64,000 nt of DNA from Actinacidiphila acididurans (GCF_016918855.1 NZ_JADKYB010000020.1:111306-175305), one strand, 5' to 3'; counted from the stretch's first letter, positions 18,749 through 28,041 are shown. Made by a program: numbers and translations. Notes: a model not told the origin generated them from the sequence alone.

Positions 18749-19909
18749 TCAAACGCCCCCCGCGTACTTCTCATCGGCATGCGGATCCAACGCCAACCGA
18801 TACCCCCGCTTGACCACAGTCTGAACGAGCTTGGGCGAACCCAGAGCCGTCCGCAGCCGAGCCATCGCCGTCTCGACGGCGTGCTCATCGCGCCCCGCAC
18901 CCGGCAACGCCCGCAGCAGGTCGGCGCGGCTGACCACCCACCCGGGCCGACGCGCCAAGCAACGAAGCAGCGCCATCCCGGCCGGCGGCACCGGCCGCAG
19001 CGTGCCGTCGACCACGGCGGCGTGCCCCCGTATCTCCACCCGGTGACCGGCGACCGGCAACGGCCGTACCCGCCCCGGCAGTTCGGATGCGATGAGCTGC
19101 ACCAGCGGCCCGAGCCGGAACCGTTCCGGCTGCCGGGTCGGCACATCGTGCCCCTGGAGCGGAAGCGCGGTGACCGGCCCGACGCAGGCGGCCAGCACAT
19201 CCGTACGGAAGGCGTCGAGCAACTCGTCCAGCCGCCCGCGCTGTTCGGCCCGTTTCAGCAAGGAAGCGGCAGCCGGCGCCGAGGTGAAGCTCACCGCGTC
19301 GAGCCCCCGGGTCAGCACCGCGTCCAGCAGGCGGTCCACCGGCGCCAGGTCCTCCGGGGGCATCCAGCGGTAGACGGGCACGGCCACCACCGTGGCGCCG
19401 GCCGCCCGCAGGGACTCGCTGAAGCCGGGCAGCGGCTCGCCGTGGAGCTGCACGGCCACGCACCGCCCCTCCACACCCTCCTCCAGGAGGCGTTCCAGCA
19501 CCTCGGCCATGGATTCGGAGGCCGGCGACCAGGCCTCGGTGAGCCCGGCCGCGCGCACCGCGCCGCGTACCTTGGGCCCGCGGGCCAGCAGTTCCACCCC
19601 GCCGAGCCCGCGCAGCAGGGCTTCGCCGAGGCCCCAGCCGTCCGCGGCCTCGATCCAGCCGCGGAACCCGATGGCGGTGGTGGCCACCACCACGTCGGGC
19701 GCGTCGTCGATGAGCCGCTTGGTGGTGGCCAGCAGCTCGGCGTCGTCGGAGAGCGGCACGATGCGCAGGACGGGTGCCCGCAGCACCGCGGCGCCGCGCC
19801 GTTCCAGCAGCGCGGTGAGCTCGTCCGCCCGGCGGGCGGCGGTCACCCCCACGGTGAACCCCGCCAGGGGCGCCACCTCGGCGGATTCGGACATTCGGTT
19901 GGAGTGCAT
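18749..19909 (-). CDS. nnaR: NnaR-like regulator: uroporphyrinogen-III synthase domain plus winged helix
   Basis: A 386-residue fusion. Residues 15-265 form a HemD-like uroporphyrinogen-III synthase fold (GFTVGVTAARRADELTALLERRGA, and the SFTSAPAAASLL segment). Residues 285-375 form an OmpR-type winged helix (RPGWVVSRADLLRALPGAGRDEHAVETAMARLRTALG and TVVKRGYRL). This architecture next to a NarK gene matches NnaR, known in Streptomyces and mycobacteria as a nitrate/nitrite assimilation regulator that works with GlnR. Whether the HemD fold is catalytic is unknown. The ATG at 19909 is used, with a weak site; 19894 is possible. Confidence 0.8.
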   Translation of the reverse strand: MHSNRMSESAEVAPLAGFTVGVTAARRADELTALLERRGAAVLRAPVLRIVPLSDDAELLATTKRLIDDAPDVVVATTAIGFRGWIEAADGWGLGEALLRGLGGVELLARGPKVRGAVRAAGLTEAWSPASESMAEVLERLLEEGVEGRCVAVQLHGEPLPGFSESLRAAGATVVAVPVYRWMPPEDLAPVDRLLDAVLTRGLDAVSFTSAPAAASLLKRAEQRGRLDELLDAFRTDVLAACVGPVTALPLQGHDVPTRQPERFRLGPLVQLIASELPGRVRPLPVAGHRVEIRGHAAVVDGTLRPVPPAGMALLRCLARRPGWVVSRADLLRALPGAGRDEHAVETAMARLRTALGSPKLVQTVVKRGYRLALDPHADEKYAGGV

Positions 19910-20075
19910 AGGCTCTGCCCCAGTGTGACGTGAGGTGCGTGCGCCGGTGGCCGCGGACCGTCCCCTGATCGGCTGCCCCCTGCCCCGGCCGGCCCGCCGG
20001 GACCAGCATGGTCCCAAGGCGGGGTGTCGGCTTCGGTTCGTACCCATTTCCCCGGTGTTACGCGACGGGCGCCGC

Positions 20076-21449
20076 TCACGGCTCCGCGTACACGCTCGTC
20101 CGGGCCGGCGCGGCCTGTTCCTGCCCGGCTTCCTGGTCGGCGCGGGCGTCCTGCCGCCTGCCCGCGGCCGGTCGCAGGTATACGGCCCAGGTGACGACGC
20201 AGCACAGGGCGTAGAACACCAGGAAGGAAACGAACGCGGGGGTGCCGGAGTGCCGGCTGAGAAAGGACTCGCGGAAGGCGAGGTTGATGGCGACTCCGCC
20301 GAGTGCGCCGACCGCGCCGATCAGCCCCATCGAAGCGCCGGACAGCCGCCGCCCCCAGGCCGCGGCGGCCTCGCCGGTCAGGCCCCGCGCGAGCGCCTTG
20401 GCGTGGAAGATGCCGGGGATCATCTTGAACGACGAGCCGTTGCCGATGCCGCTGAGCGCGAACAGGGCGATGAAGCCGGTCAGGAACAGCCCCAGCGAGT
20501 GCCGGTCGGAGGCGGCGACGACCAGGCCGGTGGCGGCGGCCATCGCCAGGAAGGTGGCCAGCGTGATCCGCGTGCCGCCGAACCGGTCGGCCAGCCGTCC
20601 GCCGACCGGCCGGACCAGCGAGCCCAGCAGCGGCCCGATGAAGGTGAGGTAGGCCGCGTGCAGCGGGGTGCGGCCGAACTGGTTCTGCAGCACCAGGCCG
20701 AAGGCGAAGCTGTAGCCGATGAAGGAGCCGAAGGTGCCGATGTAGAGGACGGACATGATCCAGGTGTGCGGGTCCTTGGCGGCGGCGACGGCCGCGCCGG
20801 TGTCGTTGCGCACCGGGGCCAGGTTGTCCATGAACAGCGCGGCCAGCAGGGCGGCCACCACGATGAGCGGGATGTAGACGCCCAGCAGGATCCGGGGGTG
20901 CCCGGCGCCGGCCCCGGCGATCACGGCCAGCCCGACGAGCTGGATCGCGGCGACCCCGAGGTTGCCGCCGCCCGCGTTGAGCCCGAGCGCCCAGCCCTTG
21001 TGCCGCAGCGGGTAGAAGGCGTTGATGTTGGTCATCGAGGAGGCGAAGTTGCCGCCGCCGACGCCGGTGAGCGCGGCCACCAGCATGAAGGTGGTGTACG
21101 AGGTGCCGGGCTTCATCAGGAAGGCGGCGGTCACCGTGGGCACCAGCAGGAGCAGGGCGCTGACGATGGTCCAGTTGCGGCCGCCGAACCGGGCGACGGC
21201 GAAGGTGTACGGCACCCGGAGCACGCCGCCGACCAGCGTCGGCATCGCGACCAGGAAGAACTTCCCGGCCGGGTCCACGTGGTAGTCCGGCCCCATGAAC
21301 AGCACCATGACCGACCACAGGCTCCACACGGAGAAGCCGATGTGCTCGGACAGGACGGAGAACACCAGGTTGCGGCCGGCGATCCGGCGCCCCTTCTCCG
21401 CCCAGAAGTCTTCGTCCTCGGGGTCCCACTGCTCGATCCAGCGACTCAT
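20076..21449 (-). CDS. NarK-family nitrate/nitrite transporter
   Basis: A 457-residue major-facilitator protein with about twelve hydrophobic helices. The first nitrate signature (ALTGVGGGNFASSMTNINAFYP) and the second (GIGNGSSFKMIPGIFH) are present, along with GRLADRFGG loops, so nitrate import or nitrite export at the membrane is likely. The ATG has GGGAGG 4 bases upstream. The adjacent nnaR-like gene on the same strand supports a role in nitrogen assimilation. I saw no convincing GlnR box in the short upstream gap. Confidence 0.88.
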   Translation of the reverse strand: MSRWIEQWDPEDEDFWAEKGRRIAGRNLVFSVLSEHIGFSVWSLWSVMVLFMGPDYHVDPAGKFFLVAMPTLVGGVLRVPYTFAVARFGGRNWTIVSALLLLVPTVTAAFLMKPGTSYTTFMLVAALTGVGGGNFASSMTNINAFYPLRHKGWALGLNAGGGNLGVAAIQLVGLAVIAGAGAGHPRILLGVYIPLIVVAALLAALFMDNLAPVRNDTGAAVAAAKDPHTWIMSVLYIGTFGSFIGYSFAFGLVLQNQFGRTPLHAAYLTFIGPLLGSLVRPVGGRLADRFGGTRITLATFLAMAAATGLVVAASDRHSLGLFLTGFIALFALSGIGNGSSFKMIPGIFHAKALARGLTGEAAAAWGRRLSGASMGLIGAVGALGGVAINLAFRESFLSRHSGTPAFVSFLVFYALCCVVTWAVYLRPAAGRRQDARADQEAGQEQAAPARTSVYAEP

Positions 21450-21589
21450 CGCGCCTCCCGCCGTCGGAATGTGCAGCCGACCCTAGGAACGGCGCGTTTT
21501 CCCCCCGATGCCCCCAGGTGACGTCGCCGCAACCATGCACTCACCCTGCGGCGCCCCGTGCTGTGAGCGCCGGCCGCCGTCCGGGTGCC

Positions 21590-22015
21590 CTACTCCCCGA
21601 GCGCCAGCTCGAACCAGACCGTCTTCCCGATGCCGTACGCCCGCGGCTCGGTCCCCCACTTCGCCGCGAGCGCGTCCACCAGGGCGAGCCCCCGCCCGCC
21701 CTCGGCCTCGTCCCCGGCCGCGCGCACCACCGGCACCCCGTCCCCGGCGTCGCCGACCTCCACCCGCAGCGCGTCCTCCCGCAGCACGCACCGAGCGAGG
21801 ATGTACCGCCCCGCCACCCGCGAGTGCCGCACCGCGTTGGTGACCAGCTCACTGACCAGCAGCACGGCCGTCTCGGCGACGTCCTCGGGCACCCCCCACG
21901 CCTCCGCCTGCCCCCGCACCCGCCCCCGCGCCCGCCCCGCACTGCGCGGATGACAGGCCAACCACCACTCCACATCCCTGGGTTCGGCATCTCGCGGGGC
22001 AACAGGCGTGCTCAT
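21590..22015 (-). CDS. Anti-sigma-type histidine kinase-like ATPase
   Basis: A 141-residue GHKL ATP-binding protein of the RsbW/SpoIIAB type common in Streptomyces. The N box LLVSELVTNAVRHS and G box GDAGDGVPVVR plus GRGLALVDALAAKWG are visible; no sensor or phospho-acceptor domain is present. It may phosphorylate an anti-sigma antagonist or bind a sigma factor, but no partner gene is adjacent. It precedes the accessory block. Confidence 0.82.
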   Translation of the reverse strand: MSTPVAPRDAEPRDVEWWLACHPRSAGRARGRVRGQAEAWGVPEDVAETAVLLVSELVTNAVRHSRVAGRYILARCVLREDALRVEVGDAGDGVPVVRAAGDEAEGGRGLALVDALAAKWGTEPRAYGIGKTVWFELALGE

Positions 22016-22223
22016 GCTGACTCAGCTCCGGCCATACGTTCTCGGTGACGGCCGGTCACCTCACCGGCCCACCCCTTATCGTCACGACCCGACCCCCCAC
22101 CCCCAAGCCCCGCGCCGTCTCGCCCCGTTCCGGGGAACAACCGCCTGAACCCTCTCTTACGGGTGGGCCCGCTCGTCCCCTCGCCCCGGATGTACCGCGC
22201 GCCCTCGGGGAACACCGCCCCCG

Positions 22224-24629
22224 TCAGAGCCGCCGCTCAATGCGGGCCCTGATCCCGGCGGCCCGGGGATCGTCGTAGCCGGCGAGTTCTTGCAGCGCCT
22301 CGACCCAATGGCGCCGGGCCGCCGCCGGGTCCGCGTCCACCAGGGCAGCGGCCAGCCGAACGAGTTCGACGGCATGGTTCCAGGTGTCCCCGAGTTCCCG
22401 GTGGACGGCGACGGCCCGGCGGTGGAAGTCCGCGGCCTCTTCCGGGCGGTCCATCCGCAGATAGGTTTCCCCTGCTCCTCGCCAGGCCAGCGCCTCCCGG
22501 CTGCGGTCACCGAGCCGCCGGTGCAGCATGGCGGACCGCTGGTACGAGGCCAGCGCGTCGCCGTACTCCCCCGCGGCCTGCTGCACCGTGCCCAGCGTGA
22601 TCAGCAAGAAGCCCTCGAGGCGGTGATTGCGCAGCGCAAGCGCGATGCCCAGTGCCTCGTCGACCGCTCGCCGGGCCTCGGCGATCTCGCCCTGCTCGCA
22701 GTGGAGTTCGGCGAGAACGTACAGGATGTTGCCGACGCCGCTCTGGTTGTCCAGCTCCCGGTGGAGCGCAAGGGCCTGCCGAGCAGCGGCGCCGGCTTCG
22801 GGGAGACGGCCTGCTTCCTGGCGCGTACTGGCCACGTTGGACAGTGCTATGACTGCCCGGTGCGTGTCGTTCTCCTCGCGGAAGATCGTCTCCGCCTCCG
22901 CGAAATGGCGGTCGGCGAGCCCGAGACGACGACTGTCCAGGTGGATCAGGCCGATGAGGTTGAGGGAACGGGCCTCCTCCGGACGGTGACCCGTGTCACG
23001 GGCGAGCGCCAGGGCACGCCGATGGCAGTCCAGGCTCTCCTCGAAACGGCTGACTGCTCGCAGGACGATGCCCAGCCGGTTGAACAGCAGAATCCGCGGG
23101 TAGGCCGGAGTGCCGGACCGCTCGGCGGCTGCGAGACCCGCCCCGGCCACGCCGACCCAGTCCCCGGGCGGGGACGACGGGGACCGCGCGTTCCCGGTCG
23201 CCAGCGCCAGCCGCCAGGCGAGGTCGTCGAATCCGGCAGAAGTCGCGGCCCGGACCGCGCGCAGGCAGTTGTCGTACTCCCGCTCGGCCCAGTCCACGGC
23301 CGCGTCGTAGTCGGCGAAGGCCCCCGGGACCACGTCCGTCATGGGTTCCGCGAGAGGCACGCGCGGCTCCGCCGGTCTGATCCGTTGCTGCGCCGCGTCG
23401 GCCGTGCGCAGATACCAGTCCAGAACGCGCCGCAGCGCCGCTTCCTGGTGTTCAGGCGGCTCCTCCGTGTGCGCCTGGTCGGTAGCGTAGGCCCGCAGCA
23501 GGTCGTGGAACTGGTAACGATCGGGGGCGGTCTGCTCCAGCAGATGAGCGCCCACCAGGTCGTCCAGCAGCTGCCGGGTACGGGGCACAGGTGCGCCGGC
23601 CAGGGCTGCCGCCGCGTGCAGGCCGAACTCGGGCCCGGGGTGCAGCCCGAGCAGCCGGAAGAGGCGGGCCGCCGGGTCCGGCAGGGCGCTGTAGGACCAG
23701 GCGAAAACCGTACGGACTGCCTCGGCCTCGTCATCGCTGCCGGTGCTCAGAGCGTCCCACAGTGCCGATTCGTCGCGCAGGTCGGCGATGAGGTCGTCCA
23801 GTCCCAGGTGGGGGTGGGCGGCAGCCCGTTCGCCGGCGATCCGCAGCGCAAGGGGCAGACGGGCGCACAGGTCGGCCAGTTCGGACAGCTTGTCCAGATC
23901 CTCCTCGGGCCGGTACCCGCTGGTGACCACCCGCAACAGGGCCACTGCCTCCGCGGCCGGGAGGGTGCCCAGGGTCAGTCGCCGTGCCCCGTCGCGTACG
24001 GCGAGCCCGGCCAGCCTGCTGCGGCTGGTCACCACGACCAGGCTGTCCCCGCTGCCGGGCAGCAGCGGGCGCACCTGTCCGGGCGTGGCAGCGTTGTCGA
24101 GCAGGACCAGCATCCGGCGGTCGGCCAGCAACGACCGGTAGAGCGCGGCGGCGCCGTCCAGGTCCTGGGGCACGTCGGCGGCCCGTACGCCGAGCGCGCG
24201 CAGGAACCCGTGCACCGCCTGCACGGCGGTGACCGGCTCCGCCGGTTCGTAGCCGCGCAGATTCGCATAAAGCTGACCGTCGGGGAAGCGGTCCGTTACC
24301 TGATGGGCCCAGTGCAGCGCCAGCGACGTCTTCCCCGCGCCCGCCGTGCCGGCTATCACGTAGACGGAGACGACCGGACGACTGCCGTCCTGCCCGGTCA
24401 GGATCGCGTCCAGTTCGGCGAGCTCACCGGTCCGGTTGACGAAACCGTGTACGTCCGCCGGGAGTTGCCGAGGGGTCGGGCCGGGTGCGTCCGCCCGTTC
24501 GGGTCCGGCCATGTGGTGGAAATGGATGCCCCCGGAAACGTCCCCCGCCTGTACGACGTCACGCGATTGCCCCGAGAGGTCGTTGGACATCTCGCGCCGT
24601 TGTCCGTCGTCCCCGTCCGTGCCGCTGAT
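22224..24629 (-). CDS. STAND NTPase: NB-ARC plus TPR protein
   Basis: An approximately 800-residue signalling ATPase. From the ATG at 24590 the protein starts with MSNDLSGQSRDVVQAGDVSG; the QAGDVSGGIHFH segment is a motif seen in front of many actinobacterial STAND proteins. The NB-ARC domain has a P-loop, AGTAGAGKTSLALHWA, a VLLDNA Walker B and RLPLALRIAGERAA, followed by a winged helix and at least six TPRs to the C-terminus. No SARP DNA-binding domain is present. A strong AGGAG with ATC 6 bases later at 24629, 13 codons upstream in frame, suggests a non-canonical start; the ATG has a weak site. Confidence 0.8.
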   Translation of the reverse strand: MSGTDGDDGQRREMSNDLSGQSRDVVQAGDVSGGIHFHHMAGPERADAPGPTPRQLPADVHGFVNRTGELAELDAILTGQDGSRPVVSVYVIAGTAGAGKTSLALHWAHQVTDRFPDGQLYANLRGYEPAEPVTAVQAVHGFLRALGVRAADVPQDLDGAAALYRSLLADRRMLVLLDNAATPGQVRPLLPGSGDSLVVVTSRSRLAGLAVRDGARRLTLGTLPAAEAVALLRVVTSGYRPEEDLDKLSELADLCARLPLALRIAGERAAAHPHLGLDDLIADLRDESALWDALSTGSDDEAEAVRTVFAWSYSALPDPAARLFRLLGLHPGPEFGLHAAAALAGAPVPRTRQLLDDLVGAHLLEQTAPDRYQFHDLLRAYATDQAHTEEPPEHQEAALRRVLDWYLRTADAAQQRIRPAEPRVPLAEPMTDVVPGAFADYDAAVDWAEREYDNCLRAVRAATSAGFDDLAWRLALATGNARSPSSPPGDWVGVAGAGLAAAERSGTPAYPRILLFNRLGIVLRAVSRFEESLDCHRRALALARDTGHRPEEARSLNLIGLIHLDSRRLGLADRHFAEAETIFREENDTHRAVIALSNVASTRQEAGRLPEAGAAARQALALHRELDNQSGVGNILYVLAELHCEQGEIAEARRAVDEALGIALALRNHRLEGFLLITLGTVQQAAGEYGDALASYQRSAMLHRRLGDRSREALAWRGAGETYLRMDRPEEAADFHRRAVAVHRELGDTWNHAVELVRLAAALVDADPAAARRHWVEALQELAGYDDPRAAGIRARIERRL

Positions 24630-24641
24630 CGCCCGCTCCTC

Positions 24642-25266
24642 TCAGGCCGCAGGCGGCGGGGGAAGGTCCGCCACCGCGCGGTCGAAGTAGGCCGTTACGT
24701 CCTCGCCGGCTGCGTAAACGTCGCTGATGAAGGCTACCCAAGGGCGCACAATGTCCGGATCGGTGAAGCGGATCGCACCTTCAGCGACCCCGGATCCGCT
24801 GTAGAGCACGCGGAACAGCGCGCGGCCGTCCAGGATCGTCAACTCGGGCAGGAGCCCCCCCCGCTTCTGCTCGGGACAACGCTTCCGCGAGGACCACGCG
24901 AATCCTGTGCCCGCACAGGGCGCGCTGCCGCAGCGAATGCAACTCCCATTGCAGGTAGGGCGTCAACGGCTCCTCGACCACCCGTACCCGGTGGAACGGC
25001 GAGCCGTTGCGCACGTCGGCCTCGGCGGCGCGGCGCAAGGCGTCTTCGCGTCCCGCCATCAGCCGCAGCGCGGCCTCCCAGTCGCCCCGGCGCATCGCGT
25101 CCCGGCTGGCGCTGCCCTCCTCCTCGAAGTGCTGCAGCCGCTCCAGCTTCCACGAGTCGCCGTTGCGGATCGCCGTGCGGCGCTCACGGAAGTCCCGCGA
25201 GTACGTCTCGTCGGTCAGCACCTCGCCCTGTTCCAGCGGGAGAGCCGGAGCCAGCAGATCAAGCAT
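24642..25266 (-). pseudogene. DUF6879 family gene broken by a +1 frameshift in a G8 run
   Basis: The 5' part, ATG at 25266, encodes MLDLLAPALPLEQGEVLTDE and continues to LAEALSRAEAG; the 3' part, in the next frame, encodes LLPELTILDGRALFRVLYSGSGVAEGAIRFTDPDIVRPW and ends at 24642. Both parts are recognisable DUF6879 segments and join perfectly if the eight Gs at 24855-24862 (minus strand) were seven. So it is a recent frameshift, phase variation or a sequencing error. The reconstructed protein would be about 207 residues. DUF6879 proteins lie near XRE/DUF397 regulators in Streptomyces and have no established activity. Confidence 0.8.
24855..24862 (-). repeat. G8 homopolymer at the DUF6879 frameshift
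   Basis: Eight consecutive G (minus strand) lie exactly at the point where the two DUF6879 frames join. Seven would restore one frame. Confidence 0.9.
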
Positions 25267-25528
25267 CGGGGATTTCCGCCTTCGCCGCACTGAGCATGTT
25301 GCCGGGGATCACGACCAACCGCTCACTCGGACCGAGCAACACGCCTTCCGGGAGCCGCGAGTTGTACTCAGCGGTGAGGTCCCGGCCGATCACGGCGATG
25401 TCGCCGTTGTCCAACTGCCAGATGTCCGGGCACTTGTCCTCCTCGTCGGAGTTGCCCAGCTCCTTCGCCGATTTCCCCAGCCTGCGGACGAATAACGCGG
25501 ACGGATCGGCTTCCCACGCGGCGGTCAC
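25259..25528 (-). CDS. Small hypothetical partner of DUF6879
   Basis: An 89-residue acidic protein with no recognised domain, containing the conserved-looking CPDIWQLDNGDIAVIGRDLTAEY and LPEGVLLGPSERLVVIPGNML segments, which read like an effector or modifier family found upstream of DUF6879 genes in Streptomyces. It overlaps the DUF6879 start by 8 bp (25259-25266), so the two are translationally linked. It diverges from the XRE regulator, suggesting shared control. The exact role is unknown. Confidence 0.75.
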   Translation of the reverse strand: MTAAWEADPSALFVRRLGKSAKELGNSDEEDKCPDIWQLDNGDIAVIGRDLTAEYNSRLPEGVLLGPSERLVVIPGNMLSAAKAEIPDA

Positions 25529-25705
25529 GGCTACCCCTCGTCATTACGCCCAGTTCTCCCAAGAGTACTTGGAGTACCCGCCGCGACCCCACTTCCGCGC
25601 GCAGAGAACTACCCCTCACGGGTGAGGGATCACCGTATGCATCTTCCATCTCGCACTACGGCACTACTCTGCGCAGTACGCAAAGACTACGGGAGGACAG
25701 CGGGC

Positions 25706-26572
25706 ATGCCACCGACCCCACGCGAACTCAAGCCGTCCAGCTCGGCCAGGGCCCTCTTCGGCGCGGAACAGCGGCGCCTGCGGGTGGCGGCCGGCATGTC
25801 CCTGGACCGCATGGCGGAGATCGTCAACTACAGCAAGTCCCACCTCCACGGCGTGGAGGTGGCGGAGCGGCTCCCCCTCCCACCCCTCCCGGAAAAGCTG
25901 GACATGGCCTTCGGCACGGGTGAGCTCTTCGCCGGCCTGTGGGAGGTCATCAAGCGCGAACGCACGCCCAAACGGTTCGACCACTGCCTGGAGTTGGAGG
26001 CGAAGGCGGTAAGAATCCAAGCGTACGGAGCGAGTTTGGTGCCCGGCCTCCTACAGACCGATGCGTACATGCGAACGCTGATCCGCTGGGCTGATCCGGG
26101 CATCAGCTCCAAGAAGCTCGACGGGCTGGTCGCCGAGCGCCTGAGCCGCCAGGAAGTGCTCCGCAAGGACAACTCACCCGACTTCTGGGCGGTCGTCGAC
26201 GAGGCGGTGCTCCGCCGTGCCGTGGGCGGGCATGCCCTGATGGTCGAACAGTTGGCGGCGCTCCTGCCGTACGTGGACACGGGCCGGACCACGATTCAGG
26301 TGGTCCCGTTCGCGCGCTGCGAAGGCCCCCTCATGCGCGGCACGCTCACGTTCCTGACCTTGCCCGACAACTCCATGGGGCTCTACGAGGAAGGTGACGA
26401 AATCTGGGATGTGTTCGAAGACCGGCAGACGGTTACCCGCCGCCTCTGGCAGTACGATCGAATGAAGGCGTGCGCGCTGTCGCCGAGTGCGTCCGCTTCC
26501 TTCATCGAGGCCGCCATTGAGGACCACAGACATGCGAGCGACCCCTGGCCGTACCCCCATCCAGTGGCGTAA
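25706..26572 (+). CDS. XRE-family helix-turn-helix regulator with DUF5753
   Basis: A 288-residue regulator. Residues 12-65 form an HTH_31/XRE fold (ALFGAEQRRLRVAAGMSLDRMAEIVNYSKSHLHGVE). Residues 90-280 match DUF5753, including VRIQAYGASLVPGLLQTDAYMRTLI, the common RLSRQEVL and the VVDEAVLRR motif. Such proteins are abundant in Streptomyces and are paired with small DUF397 proteins. ATG 25706 has GGGAGG 9 bases upstream; longer frames lack a site. It diverges from the small hypothetical gene, overlapping the DUF397 gene downstream. Confidence 0.88.
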   Translation: MPPTPRELKPSSSARALFGAEQRRLRVAAGMSLDRMAEIVNYSKSHLHGVEVAERLPLPPLPEKLDMAFGTGELFAGLWEVIKRERTPKRFDHCLELEAKAVRIQAYGASLVPGLLQTDAYMRTLIRWADPGISSKKLDGLVAERLSRQEVLRKDNSPDFWAVVDEAVLRRAVGGHALMVEQLAALLPYVDTGRTTIQVVPFARCEGPLMRGTLTFLTLPDNSMGLYEEGDEIWDVFEDRQTVTRRLWQYDRMKACALSPSASASFIEAAIEDHRHASDPWPYPHPVA

Positions 26573-26750
26573 GTCCAGCTACAGCGGAGGCGCGGAGGGC
26601 AGCGAGTGCGTTGAGGTTGCCACGGATACCCCCAACGTGGTCCCCGTCCGGGACAGCAAGGACCCCCACGGCCCGGTCCTCACCTTCACCGCGGACGCCT
26701 GGGACTCCTTCCTCACCGCGCTGAAGCAGAACGAACTGCCCACCGTCTGA
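26532..26750 (+). CDS. DUF397 protein
   Basis: A 72-residue protein with the DUF397 signature WRKSSYSGGAEGSECVEVA and PVRDSKDPHGPVLTFTADAW. It overlaps the end of the XRE gene by 41 bp in another frame, the usual arrangement of this regulator pair. DUF397 members act as partners of the XRE protein in several studied cases such as BldB-like pathways, but the role here is unknown. Confidence 0.88.
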   Translation: MRATPGRTPIQWRKSSYSGGAEGSECVEVATDTPNVVPVRDSKDPHGPVLTFTADAWDSFLTALKQNELPTV

Positions 26751-26825
26751 CGGTCATCGGACACAGTCCGGGACGACGCGCGCCCGGACCGGCTGAATGT
26801 CGCATTCGCCCATGGGGGGACCAAG

Positions 26826-27302
26826 GTGGCCGGTCGACGGTATTACGAGGCGCCGGACCGTTACGTACCGGATCCGGCCGACCCGGTACGGTCGGTGTTC
26901 CTGGCCGGAGGCATTACGCATTGCCCGCCGTGGCAGAGTGAGGCGGCGGCCGGGCTCGGCGAGTTCGTCGTGCTCAACCCGCGGCGGGCGGACTTCGACG
27001 TCGCCGACCCGGGGCAGACCGATGACCAGATCGCCTGGGAATTCCACCATCTGTGGCTCGCCGACCTGACCCTCTTCTGGTTCCCCGCCTGCGACCCGGC
27101 CCTGACCGTCCAGCCGATCACCCTCTACGAACTGGGCGCCGCGGCGGCCACTCCCACCCGCCAGATCGTCGTCGGCACCGACCCGGCCTACCCCCGCGCC
27201 ACCGACGTCCGCCTCCAACTCACGCACGCCCGCCCCGGCCTGACCGTCCACTCCACCCTCACAGCCACAGTGACCGAGGCCCGCCGGCACCTGGCCCAGT
27301 AA
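26826..27302 (+). CDS. Nucleoside 2-deoxyribosyltransferase-like protein
   Basis: A 158-residue protein resembling the Nuc_deoxyrib_tr2 family: VFLAGGITHCPPWQSEAA, VLNPRRADFD and WEFHHLWLADLTLFWFP and ITLYELGAAAA, i.e. the Rossmann-like fold with the acidic catalytic candidates. It may exchange bases on deoxynucleosides or act on NAD-like substrates; activity is inferred. The start is GTG at 26826, after a G-rich site (GGGGGGACCAAG). It lies between DUF397 and the convergent NUDIX gene. Confidence 0.75.
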   Translation: MAGRRYYEAPDRYVPDPADPVRSVFLAGGITHCPPWQSEAAAGLGEFVVLNPRRADFDVADPGQTDDQIAWEFHHLWLADLTLFWFPACDPALTVQPITLYELGAAAATPTRQIVVGTDPAYPRATDVRLQLTHARPGLTVHSTLTATVTEARRHLAQ

Positions 27303-27317
27303 CGACCGGGAGGGCCG

Positions 27318-27794
27318 TCACCCGAGCTGGGGCAGCCCTTCGCCGCGAAGGAAGGCGTCGATGCGGTGCCGCATGGAGCGGTGCATCGTCAGGGCGCCCA
27401 CCTCGTCCCGGGGGACCCAAGCCACGTCCCGGGATTCGTCGCTCGGGGTCGGGTCGCCGCTGACGTAGCGCGCGGTGAAGACGACGGAGAACTCCTGCCG
27501 GACCTCGTCGTTGCTGGTGTAGTGGACGACGTGGCGCGGGTCGGTGTAAATGCCGACGAGCCCGGTGATCCGGCAATGGATTCCGGTCTCCTCCAGGGTC
27601 TCCCGCACCGCGGTCTGCGCAATGGACTCCCCGATGTCCATCCCGCCCCCGGGCACCGCCCAATTGCCGTTGTCGCTCCGCCGAATCATGAGGATGCGTC
27701 CCGCGTCATCGGTCACAATGACATTCGCCGAGGGCACGATGCTGTTTGCCTGCGGCGCGCTCGGGTCGTCGAAGTAATCGATTCGGGTCCCCAC
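27318..27794 (-). CDS. NUDIX hydrolase
   Basis: A 158-residue hydrolase with a full Nudix box: GGGMDIGESIAQTAV then RETLEETGI, which coordinates the catalytic metal. The N-terminal VGTRIDYFDDPSAPQANSIVPSANVIV is common in actinobacterial members. It probably cleaves a nucleoside diphosphate-linked substrate; which one is unknown. The GTG at 27794 is preferred for family length; another GTG lies 9 bases upstream. It converges with the deoxyribosyltransferase gene. Confidence 0.88.
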   Translation of the reverse strand: MGTRIDYFDDPSAPQANSIVPSANVIVTDDAGRILMIRRSDNGNWAVPGGGMDIGESIAQTAVRETLEETGIHCRITGLVGIYTDPRHVVHYTSNDEVRQEFSVVFTARYVSGDPTPSDESRDVAWVPRDEVGALTMHRSMRHRIDAFLRGEGLPQLG

Positions 27795-28041
27795 CCCGCA
27801 CACGCTACATCACGCACAGCCACTCTGAGTGACCAACCGAACAAACCCCACCCCGCCCCGACCCGGGCGAACCGCCAAGGCCGCATCCGGGAGAACCCCC
27901 TCGGGAAACCCCGAGCGCACCGCACGAGGCCGCCCCCGGAAGAAGGCCGGGGGTAGGGGGGCGGAGCCCCCCTGACGGGGGGGTGCGGGTGGGCCGCAGG
28001 CCCCCCGCCGCGCGCGGCGGAGCCGCGCAGAAAACGACGAA

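Noticed and set aside
22290..25625. 1,111-codon plus-strand open frame
   Set aside because: It is antisense to the STAND and DUF6879 genes and has no domain.
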